From Methanothrix sp. (lineage in GTDB: Archaea > Halobacteriota > Methanosarcinia > Methanotrichales > Methanotrichaceae), in assembly GCA_028679775.1 (NCBI GenBank), contig JAJRAX010000163.1, positions 1-6,150 of the forward strand: DNA of 6,150 nucleotides, in the 5' to 3' direction. The notes beneath the pieces were generated by a model, which worked only from the letters and a program-made list of their open reading frames with translations, was not told the origin of the DNA and ran no database searches. The position numbers and the translations under genes were made by a program. Positions 1 to 4,734 of the stretch are shown here, piece after piece; the first letter of the stretch is position 1, and each line of letters starts with the position of its first letter.

Positions 1-62
1 ATTTTGGTGTTTGGACCGATGAAGTTCATAGCTCCAGAATCATTGCCGACATAGGCGATAGC

Positions 63-70
63 AATATATA
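63..70 (+). promoter_or_regulatory. Putative archaeal TATA box for the recombinase cassette
   Basis: The AT-only octamer AATATATA is centred about 28 bases before the ATG at 95, the usual archaeal TATA-to-start distance. Transcription would begin within a few bases of the start codon, giving a leaderless or nearly leaderless message. This agrees with the absence of a convincing Shine-Dalgarno sequence just before 95. Assigned by pattern and spacing only. Confidence 0.5.
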
Positions 71-94
71 CCATACTCAGCATACAGAAGTATC

Positions 95-595
95 ATGCCG
101 CCCGAAAAGTATGCCGACCGAACCCTGACAATTTATTTTCCCGAAAAAGAAGAATTTCAAGAATTGCTGGAAGCGGCTATCGCTAAACGTCTTCGAACCT
201 CCCATTTCGCCCGTGAGATGATCCGCCGAGGTTTGGAGAGTGAAACTGCCCCTCGCCCGGATCTCCTGCAGGAATCCAGCCAGGCAAGAGAAGAGTTATC
301 CAGGCTCCGCCGAGAACTGAAAGACAAGGCCGCGGCAATAGAGAAGATGGAAACTGAACTCTACCAGCTCCGACACCAATCTATCCTGCAACCGAGCGGC
401 CAGGACCACTACAGCGAGGATCTAATTACTCTCCTGAAGGAGGGCCGGGTTTGGCGTGGGCCCGACCTGCTCAAGGAACTGGGAGTTGATCCTCAGAACC
501 GGATTGCCCTTGACATTATCACGAAGCAACTTCAGAACCTGCAGGATCTCAGGCTAATTGAGGAGAGTCCAAGAGGCTGGAAGTGGGTAGGATGA
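95..595 (+). CDS. Ribbon-helix-helix / coiled-coil / winged-helix DNA-binding protein, partner of the recombinase
   Basis: A 166-residue protein that appears to have three parts. Residues 9-48 read as a ribbon-helix-helix (MetJ/Arc-like) unit: a short strand TLTIYFP followed by two helices ending in FAREMIRRGLE. Residues 58-96 are a charged Glu/Arg/Lys heptad-like stretch, probably a coiled coil for oligomerisation. Residues 105-166 look like a winged helix, with helices SEDLITLLKEG and IALDIITKQLQNLQDL and a wing ending GWKWVG. The ATG at 95 is chosen because a TATA-like box lies about 28 bases upstream and the strand follows directly. The stop at 593-595 overlaps the recombinase start (ATGA), so the two are probably one operon with coupled translation. 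Likely role, by inference: binding the recombinase's recombination site or autoregulating the cassette. The fold assignments are by eye, and the family is not recognised by name. Confidence 0.8.
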   Translation: MPPEKYADRTLTIYFPEKEEFQELLEAAIAKRLRTSHFAREMIRRGLESETAPRPDLLQESSQAREELSRLRRELKDKAAAIEKMETELYQLRHQSILQPSGQDHYSEDLITLLKEGRVWRGPDLLKELGVDPQNRIALDIITKQLQNLQDLRLIEESPRGWKWVG

Positions 596-1482
596 ATCTG
601 CTCGATGCCTACAAAGCCGACCTGGAACTCCGCGGCCACGCCCAAACCACACTGGTAAGCGAAATGTGCCGCATCCAGAACTATCTTACCTGGTTAGGAA
701 AAGATCCGGCGATGGTCACTCGGGAGGATCTGAAGGCATATCTCCAAAATCTGCGGAAAGACGGCCAGAAAAGTGCCACCATCGCTAAGACATTCTCGAC
801 GATCAACGTCTTTCATGACTGGTTGGAAGAAGAAGGTCTGAGCTCCGCTAATCCAGTGAGAGCAATTCGAAAAAAGTATCTCCAGTCCTATAAGCCGGAC
901 TCGGAGTCACGTCAGATCATCAGCATAGAGCAGGCGGCCCAAATAGTAGCAAGCACCATAGACACCAGGGACAGAGCGCTCTTGCTCCTCCTCCTGAAGA
1001 CCGGCATAAGACGCGGCGAGTTGGCCAGCCTGGATGCGTCCGATGTATCTCTAGATGGATTGAGCATCGCCCTGAAGCCCACTGCGAAGAGAAGCAACCG
1101 GATAGTCTTCTTTGACCACGAGACCCAAGCGGCCCTCAGACGATGGCTCAAGACACGCGAGAGGCGAGCTGGGAACGAATCTGCGCTCTTCCTGACGCAG
1201 ATCGGACAACGCCTGAGAGAGCGTAGCATTTGGATGGTGATAGTCAAGGCTGCAGAGCGCGTAGGCCTGCATACCTCCGGTGCTCCCCTAGAGAAGCGAT
1301 TCGGGCCGCACTGCTGTCGTCATTTTTTCACAACGCACTTGCTCAGATCTGGAATGAGCCGTGAGCATGTCAAGTGGCTGCGAGGAGATGTTATGAGAGA
1401 GGCAATCGATATCTATAACCACATCTCGCCCGACGATGTCAAGAGGAGCTACCTGGCCCATATCCCGCAGCTCGGAGTTTAG
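592..1482 (+). CDS. Tyrosine recombinase / phage-type integrase (archaeal XerA-like)
   Basis: A full-length site-specific recombinase of 296 residues that cuts and rejoins DNA through a tyrosine nucleophile. Residues 2-84 form the N-terminal SAM-like core-binding domain. The catalytic domain follows from about residue 107. Visible active-site elements, numbered from the ATG at 592, are Arg140 in TGIRRGEL, a candidate Lys162 or Lys166 in the hairpin KPTAKRSNR, His240 and Arg243 in HCCRHFF, and the nucleophile Tyr275 in IDIYNH. The usual LGH motif is replaced by LRGD, putting Asp266 where Xer proteins have the third His/Trp. From memory this variant is common in archaeal integrases, so it is not taken as a sign of inactivity. 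ATG 592 overlaps the upstream TGA. An in-frame GTG at 583 would add three residues and is less likely. No tRNA or attachment site is visible, so phage integrase, plasmid resolvase and DNA invertase all remain possible. Confidence 0.93.
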   Translation: MNLLDAYKADLELRGHAQTTLVSEMCRIQNYLTWLGKDPAMVTREDLKAYLQNLRKDGQKSATIAKTFSTINVFHDWLEEEGLSSANPVRAIRKKYLQSYKPDSESRQIISIEQAAQIVASTIDTRDRALLLLLLKTGIRRGELASLDASDVSLDGLSIALKPTAKRSNRIVFFDHETQAALRRWLKTRERRAGNESALFLTQIGQRLRERSIWMVIVKAAERVGLHTSGAPLEKRFGPHCCRHFFTTHLLRSGMSREHVKWLRGDVMREAIDIYNHISPDDVKRSYLAHIPQLGV

Positions 1483-1498
1483 TTCAAAAGAAGGAGAG

Positions 1499-1699
1499 TT
1501 ACTTCAAGCTTACGAAATCTCTCTCGTCTATTCCTATCCTGCCTTCCTTGAGCAGTTCCACAAGAATGGCATCCAAGAGAACATTTCTCATTCCCGCTTT
1601 TGACCTAAGTTTGCCTCGCTCCATTTTCCCTCCAAAATTTGCGAGTACCCAAAGGACACGATCACGCGGAGACTGTGAAATACCGGCTCTATACTCCAT
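1499..1699 (-). CDS. Small winged-helix-like protein (66 residues)
   Basis: A short minus-strand gene whose product resembles one winged-helix unit. Residues 12-22 (RDRVLWVLANF) fit a first helix, GKMERGKLRSKAG a helix-turn, VLLDAILVELLKEG a recognition-type helix, and RIGIDERDFVSL a small beta wing. This pattern is common in small archaeal transcription factors, but no family is recognised. An in-frame stop lies eight codons upstream of the ATG, so it cannot extend far. An AT-rich TATA-like stretch lies about 27-36 bases ahead on the same strand. It converges on the recombinase with 16 bases between the stop codons. The opposite strand also has an open frame (1548-1745), but its composition looks like a shadow. 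It may be a regulator belonging to the recombination module, or a solitary hypothetical protein. Confidence 0.55.
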   Translation of the reverse strand: MEYRAGISQSPRDRVLWVLANFGGKMERGKLRSKAGMRNVLLDAILVELLKEGRIGIDERDFVSLK

Positions 1700-1725
1700 T
1701 CCAGAACTGCCACCAGACCTTCATC

Positions 1726-1735
1726 TAAATTTAAG
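1726..1735 (-). promoter_or_regulatory. Possible TATA box for the small winged-helix gene
   Basis: Read on the minus strand, the stretch TTAAATTTA lies about 27-36 bases ahead of the ATG at 1699. This would suit a leaderless or short-leader transcript. Assigned on composition and distance only, in an already AT-rich spacer. Confidence 0.3.
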
Positions 1736-1745
1736 ATATGAATAG

Positions 1746-1846
1746 ATTACTTTCGCCCCGCGTGGCTCAGGCTCTTATCTCATCAAAATATCTCTCTCTT
1801 CAATATGCATCAGCCTCAAACCGCTCGTGATAAGGTCCTAGGCTAA
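1746..1846. other. Intergenic stretch with no recognisable gene
   Basis: Together with the flanking relic this belongs to a spacer of about 530 bases (1700-2231) without an intact gene. All three forward frames are interrupted or lack similarity to anything I recognise. The frame leading into the transposase relic is closed by a TAA at 1844-1846, and its upstream translation shows none of the expected DDE catalytic-core motifs. The left end of the insertion sequence therefore seems to be deleted or too degraded to see. Confidence 0.4.
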
Positions 1847-2053
1847 TACGACATCAAGCCAATACTGGGCAGAGTGAAGCATCCTCAGACAAACGGAAAG
1901 CTGGAACGGTTTTTCGGCGAATACAAAAAAGCATAGGTCTGCTTTTCGTCGTTCGAGGAGTTTACCAATTGGTACAACAATAGACCTCATGGAAGCCTGA
2001 ATTTCCAAAACCTGGAGACTCCAGAAATGGCTTTAGACGAAAAAAGCCACTAG
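1847..2053 (+). pseudogene. Transposase remnant, C-terminal rve/DDE integrase core (IS481/IS3-like)
   Basis: Reading from 1847 gives YDIKPILGRVKHPQTNGKLE followed by RFF, the hallmark end of an rve-type integrase core. The Glu of GKLERF is the last residue of the DDE triad. The frame meets an amber stop at 1934-1936, then resumes in the same phase as FSSFEEFTNWYNNRPHGSLN and LETPEMALDEK, ending at a TAG at 2051-2053. One codon seems lost in WYNNRPH, where relatives have a residue between Asn and Arg. The first two acidic residues of the triad and the whole N-terminal helix-turn-helix are absent, since an in-frame TAA lies just upstream at 1844. This is the last quarter or so of a dead transposase gene. 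The IS family is given from the HPQTNGK...WYN...RPH pattern and is approximate. Confidence 0.85.
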
Positions 2054-2133
2054 AAACCTATTTTGCAGTCGGCCATAGATTGTTATATGAATAACTCAGA
2101 CTCTATAAAATCAGGACGGGCGCGAAATAATTA

Positions 2134-2158
2134 CAAGACTCGACAATTCGACAATGCC
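2134..2158 (-). repeat. Probable surviving right terminal repeat of the transposase relic
   Basis: Read inward from 2158 on the minus strand the sequence starts GGCATTGTCGAATTGTCGAG. It matches the left terminal repeat of the 213-bp element at 4418 in about 19 of 25 positions. It lies 105 bases beyond the stop of the transposase remnant in the orientation expected of an IS right end. It includes a spaced duplicate of CGACAAT (2141-2147 and 2149-2155). No matching left end was found upstream of the relic. Confidence 0.4.
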
Positions 2159-2169
2159 AACAAAAACTC

Positions 2170-2175
2170 TTTATA
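2170..2175 (+). promoter_or_regulatory. Putative TATA box with A-rich BRE for the transglutaminase-like gene
   Basis: TTTATA follows an A-rich stretch (CAAAAACTC) resembling a transcription factor B recognition element. A start site near 2199 would give a leader of roughly 33 bases before ATG 2232. A second AT-rich candidate, TTAAATAATTTATG at 2187-2200, is less well spaced. It lies just outside the presumed IS right end, so it probably belongs to the downstream gene and not to the element. Confidence 0.5.
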
Positions 2176-2206
2176 GACGAATGATGTTAAATAATTTATG
2201 AAGTAC

Positions 2207-2226
2207 TGGCCTTTCAGCGTCGGCCA
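2207..2226 (+). repeat. Short inverted repeat in the leader, abutting the ribosome-binding site
   Basis: TGGCC (2207-2211) and GGCCA (2222-2226) can pair as a 5-bp stem with a 10-base loop. The right arm runs directly into AGGA at 2226-2229, the only Shine-Dalgarno-like sequence before ATG 2232. That AGGA lies unusually close to the start codon. The hairpin could weakly affect ribosome access, but at this length chance is a real explanation. Confidence 0.25.
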
Positions 2227-2231
2227 GGAAC

Positions 2232-2918
2232 ATGGTTGAGGTTCAGTTGAAGAGTGGACTCATTCTCCTGCTGGTATACTTAATGCTATGTCTTCCAGTC
2301 ACCATGGCTGCTGAGGAGAACGATCTCTGGCTACTTTTATCAAGCTATGAGGATATCGGCATCACCGTGAATGACCTGGCTTTCTTTTTGGTTACTCATG
2401 GATACAATGCCAAGCCTGTGGAGTCCTATGTGATGATCACATTCACCGATGGCAAGGAGGTTTATCTCACTCCCAACGGGGCCTCGCCGAGGCTTGCAGA
2501 TCTCTGGATGACTCCTCCCACTGCGGAAAGAGGACCCATGCAGGTGATATCCTCCGATGCCATTAAGATAAACATCACCTACAAGAAGACCGATAATGCA
2601 GACTTTATAAAAACCATTAACAGATACCAGATGTTTCCATTGACGCCTCTGGGCATGTGCTATGATGGATCGCAACAGCTCCATGAGAGTTATAAGAGTT
2701 TTGGATATATTACAATTTTTATGTATGATCCCAGCGGATTCGATTCCCAAGGGCATCTTTGGGTGGCTGTGGAAGACAAGGATCATGCTGGTGCATGGCT
2801 AGCCGTGGACAGCTACTATGGAGTCATGAATGAGGACCCCTACTATTACACCGCGCCGTACAGCTTTGCTGATTTCAAGTACCTTGATTCAATAAATCCC
2901 AAATGGAAGACAGCTTAG
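2232..2918 (+). CDS. Exported transglutaminase-like (papain-fold) protein
   Basis: A 228-residue protein with an N-terminal signal peptide: a hydrophobic core at residues 9-22 and probable cleavage after Ala26 near VTMAA. It should be secreted or lie on the cell surface. The C-terminal part has the order expected of a transglutaminase-like cysteine fold. Cys143 is in LGMCYDGSQQL, His175 in GHLWVAVE, and Asp193 in WLAVDSYYG, a plausible Cys-His-Asp triad with the usual GHxWV and VDxxYG surroundings. In archaea such proteins are thought to be proteases or peptide-modifying enzymes; substrate and reaction here are unknown. The middle part (residues 60-120) is not recognised. It has its own promoter-like sequence and is followed, 202 bases on, by another exported protein on the same strand. 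ATG 2232 is the only start that places the signal peptide at the N-terminus with an SD-like AGGA beside it. Confidence 0.8.
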   Translation: MVEVQLKSGLILLLVYLMLCLPVTMAAEENDLWLLLSSYEDIGITVNDLAFFLVTHGYNAKPVESYVMITFTDGKEVYLTPNGASPRLADLWMTPPTAERGPMQVISSDAIKINITYKKTDNADFIKTINRYQMFPLTPLGMCYDGSQQLHESYKSFGYITIFMYDPSGFDSQGHLWVAVEDKDHAGAWLAVDSYYGVMNEDPYYYTAPYSFADFKYLDSINPKWKTA

Positions 2919-2920
2919 AA

Positions 2921-2928
2921 TTTAAATA
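2921..2928 (+). promoter_or_regulatory. TATA-like box directly after the transglutaminase-like gene
   Basis: TTTAAATA starts two bases after the TAG at 2916-2918. It predicts transcription from about 2951 through a leader of about 170 bases to ATG 3121, or almost directly onto the alternative ATG at 2962. GATATAAAGG at 2934-2943 is a neighbouring alternative. Its position suggests the pentapeptide gene can be transcribed independently of the gene before it. Confidence 0.4.
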
Positions 2929-3033
2929 AAATTGATATAAAGGAACAAGGATAGGATCTCTATGATAGATTACTTTCATAATTTTGCCCGACGTATAAGA
3001 CTCGGATATGCCAGCATTGACCCTGAGCCCCTT

Positions 3034-3047
3034 CTTGAGATCTCAAG
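3034..3047. repeat. Perfect 14-bp palindrome CTTGAGATCTCAAG
   Basis: The two 7-base halves are exact reverse complements with no spacer. It lies 32 bases upstream of a TATA-like box at 3079 and 74 bases before the preferred pentapeptide start. This is the size and symmetry of a binding site for a dimeric repressor or activator. If the message starts near 2951 it would instead lie in the leader. No second copy was noticed in the window. Confidence 0.4.
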
Positions 3048-3078
3048 TTTCACCAGAAGATTGAAATGCGATCCGGAA

Positions 3079-3087
3079 TTAAATAAT
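3079..3087 (+). promoter_or_regulatory. TATA-like box proximal to the pentapeptide-repeat gene
   Basis: TTAAATAAT is centred 38 bases before ATG 3121, predicting transcription from about 3110. The Shine-Dalgarno-like AAGGAAGAG at 3110-3118 would then be at or near the 5' end of the message. It competes with the box at 2921, and the sequence alone cannot say which is used. Confidence 0.35.
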
Positions 3088-3120
3088 AGAAAACCAAAAT
3101 TGTTGGGAAAAGGAAGAGCT

Positions 3121-4290
3121 ATGAGAATTAAATTCATGGTGGAGACCGCATTATGTGTATTGCTAATCCTAAACTGCGCCCTTGCCGAATCTTTGGATCT
3201 TGGGAGGGTAGAAGATTGCTCCAATTTCAGCAACATGAATCTCTCCAATTTGAATCTAAGCGGAAAGCACATGAACCAGTCGAATCTTCAGGGCTCCGAT
3301 CTCAACATGTCTGATTTAAGTGGCACATTTTTGAGATCCTCATGGTTAATAAAATCTCATCTTAATGGTGCAAAGCTAGTGAATGCCGATCTGAATGGAG
3401 CGGTCCTTTCGGAAGCTGATCTTGAAGGTGCAGATCTAACAGGTGCGAGTCTAATAAGGTCTCAAATGTCTGGAATAAATCTGAAAAGGTCTCATTTGAC
3501 AAAAGCAGACTTCACCGAAGCAGATCTTTCTGACTCAGATCTAACTGATGCTGATCTGACGGATGCCAGGCTCTTCCGTACTGACCTGAGCGGTGCCAGA
3601 CTCAAGGGCATATATCTGACCGGTGCGAATATGATCGGAGCCCATTTGAGCTGGGCGGATCTTTCCGAAGGGTATCTATCCAAAGGCCAGTTCTCTAGGG
3701 CAGAACTCTACAACACGAATCTGAGCGGATCAGATCTCAGTAATGCCGATTTCTCGCGCGCTTATCTCATGAGAACAGATTTGACCAAAGCTAACATGAA
3801 CTCGGCAAATATGGCCTATGCCGACATGACCGAGTCCAAGTTGATGGGTGCCAATCTCAACTCTGCCAAGCTGTCCTATGCCGACCTCACAAGGGCGAAC
3901 CTGACAGGTGCCGATCTCACCAATGCCGACCTGACCGTGACCAGGCTGACAGGCGTCATCCTCAGGAAGGCAAAGCTGAACCGAGTGAACCTCCGGGAGC
4001 TTGACCTGAGAGGTATAGACCTTAAAGGTGCATCTTTGAAGAATAGCATCCTTGTGGGCGTATTTTTGACCAATGCTGACATGTCCGATGTTGATCTAAG
4101 GGATGCGAGCTTTGATCGGGTTGAGATGACGGGGGTCAATTTGAGCGGTGCCAACCTTGAGCAGATTAAATACGATCAAACAACGCTTTATTCCCTGATC
4201 AGGGCAAATCTGGATGGAGCCAAGATGTCAGAAAATCTCCGAATCGACTTAAATCGCTCTCTGAATGCCAATGATACTGCTACCATGTAG
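3121..4290 (+). CDS. Exported pentapeptide-repeat protein
   Basis: A 389-residue protein. Residues 1-22 are a signal peptide (MRIKFMVETALCVLLILNCA, then LA|ES), so it is exported. Residues 34-346 are almost entirely tandem five-residue repeats of the A(D/N)LXX type, about 60 of them, which in this family fold as a right-handed square beta-helix. Leu, Met, Phe or Ile fills the central position and Ala, Ser or Gly often precedes Asp/Asn. Residues 347-389 depart from the pattern (YDQTTLYS, then ANLDGAKMSENL) and form a capping segment of a kind often seen in this family. Most pentapeptide proteins are cytoplasmic or of unknown role, so a secreted one may be a surface or adhesion-type scaffold; this is inference. 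ATG 3121 is preferred because the signal peptide begins there and AAGGAAGAG precedes it. The frame is also open back to ATG 2962, adding 53 residues with no recognisable feature that would bury the signal peptide. Confidence 0.88.
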   Translation: MRIKFMVETALCVLLILNCALAESLDLGRVEDCSNFSNMNLSNLNLSGKHMNQSNLQGSDLNMSDLSGTFLRSSWLIKSHLNGAKLVNADLNGAVLSEADLEGADLTGASLIRSQMSGINLKRSHLTKADFTEADLSDSDLTDADLTDARLFRTDLSGARLKGIYLTGANMIGAHLSWADLSEGYLSKGQFSRAELYNTNLSGSDLSNADFSRAYLMRTDLTKANMNSANMAYADMTESKLMGANLNSAKLSYADLTRANLTGADLTNADLTVTRLTGVILRKAKLNRVNLRELDLRGIDLKGASLKNSILVGVFLTNADMSDVDLRDASFDRVEMTGVNLSGANLEQIKYDQTTLYSLIRANLDGAKMSENLRIDLNRSLNANDTATM

Positions 4291-4409
4291 GTTGGTTCAG
4301 GGCTCTGTGGAGATGAGAAGTCTTTCAGCCTTGATGCGGTATGGATAGCCCTAATGCTGACTCAAATTTAGGATTATTTAGGATGCCAAAATTACTTTCA
4401 ATTGCTGCC

Positions 4410-4417
4410 CATTCAAT
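4410..4417 (+). repeat. Left target-site duplication, CATTCAAT
   Basis: This 8-base sequence directly abuts the left terminal inverted repeat. It is repeated exactly, in the same orientation, directly after the right terminal repeat at 4631-4638. A perfect pair at both outer edges of an inverted-repeat element is the footprint of transposition. Confidence 0.8.
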
Positions 4418-4441
4418 GGCACTGTCGCATTTTCAAGTGAT
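4418..4441 (+). repeat. Left terminal inverted repeat of the MITE
   Basis: It begins GGCACTGTC and ends TCAAGTGAT. Against the right repeat it differs at position 10 (G versus T) and at positions 13-15 (TTT versus AAA). The outer boundary is set by the target duplication and by loss of inverted symmetry at 4417. Confidence 0.85.
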
Positions 4442-4606
4442 GGCTGGTGTTCCTGAGATATGCCTTGGAATCACTTTTTCAAATTATTAATTGATATTAT
4501 GGGCAAATGAGCATAAATTTATGGATTGAACACCAAAAACACTATTTATTGCGGGTAATAAGGCTAATTTAGTGATTTCGATATCTAGCGACTTCAAACT
4601 CCAAAA

Positions 4607-4630
4607 ATCACTTGATTTTGAGACAGTGCC
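4607..4630 (-). repeat. Right terminal inverted repeat of the MITE
   Basis: Read on the minus strand from 4630 inward it begins GGCACTGTC and ends TCAAGTGAT, the partner of the left repeat. A GCC precedes CATTCAAT on both sides, so the duplication could look like 11 bases. Counting 8 bases keeps both terminal repeats the same length. Confidence 0.85.
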
Positions 4631-4638
4631 CATTCAAT
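4631..4638 (+). repeat. Right target-site duplication, CATTCAAT
   Basis: An exact second copy of the 8-base sequence at 4410-4417, directly adjoining the right terminal inverted repeat. Removing one copy plus the element would restore an uninterrupted sequence running from CTGCC through CATTCAAT to GCCTTAAC. Confidence 0.8.
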
Positions 4639-4734
4639 GCCTTAACAGATCCTCATGGATCACAGATTTGCATTCTAATTCTGTCCGGCGATTGGACCTA
4701 GTATCGGATCACAATTAAACTGAAGCTTATTCCT

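Larger units (their letters stand above)
4418..4630. mobile_element. 213-bp MITE-like non-autonomous transposable element
   Basis: The element is bounded by 24-bp imperfect terminal inverted repeats (4418-4441 and 4607-4630). They share GGCACTGTC at the outer end and TCAAGTGAT at the inner end, 20 of 24 positions matching. Similarity weakens but continues for another ten bases (6 of 10). An exact 8-bp direct repeat, CATTCAAT, flanks both sides. The interior is very AT-rich with no coding capacity, so it must have been moved by a transposase supplied elsewhere. It lies between two convergent genes, a neutral landing site. The ends resemble the presumed right end of the transposase relic at 2158. 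The IS family is not recognised; an 8-bp duplication is compatible with several DDE families. Confidence 0.85.
4291..4734. other. 444-base intergenic region between convergent genes
   Basis: This AT-rich spacer separates the stop of the pentapeptide-repeat gene from the stop of the minus-strand DUF11 gene. About half is the inserted MITE-like element at 4418-4630. The left flank (4291-4409) has no coding frame that I recognise, only a weak widely spaced inverted pair AGGGCT/AGCCCT (4299-4304, 4347-4352). The right flank (4639-4734) has a small hairpin candidate, GATCC-TCAT-GGATC, at 4648-4661. Neither has an adjacent T-run, so no terminator is called. Confidence 0.6.

Noticed and set aside
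3..124. Frame open from the left edge to a TGA at 122-124, and another ending at TAG 52-54
   Set aside because: Either could be the tail of an upstream gene, but both are too short to recognise. The first overlaps the promoter and start of the DNA-binding protein gene.
583..591. GTG at 583 as the recombinase start
   Set aside because: It adds only Met-Gly-Arg before ATG 592, which makes a typical ATGA coupling with the preceding stop. It cannot be excluded but is less likely.
1548..1745. Plus-strand open frame opposite the small winged-helix gene
   Set aside because: The product shows no fold pattern and fully overlaps a better candidate on the other strand. One of the two must be a shadow, and this one looks less protein-like.
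1934..1936. In-frame TAG in the transposase frame read as pyrrolysine
   Set aside because: The gene lacks its N-terminal part, has a TAA upstream and an apparent codon loss. The stop is better explained as decay than as recoding.
2340..2786. A 148-codon minus-strand open frame opposite the transglutaminase-like gene
   Set aside because: The plus-strand gene has a signal peptide and a coherent catalytic triad. The antisense product has no recognisable pattern or promoter.
3492..4154. Minus-strand open frames at 3492-3683 and 3876-4154
   Set aside because: Their Arg/Ser/Leu/Val-rich translation is the antisense of the pentapeptide repeats, so they are shadows.
3236..4160. Repetitive DNA that could suggest a CRISPR array or tandem repeat
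   Set aside because: The periodicity is 15 bases of variable coding sequence matching pentapeptide repeats. There are no identical repeats separated by unique spacers.
4648..4661. Hairpin GATCC-TCAT-GGATC as a terminator
   Set aside because: It has only a 5-bp stem with no T-run on either strand, so it is not distinguishable from chance.
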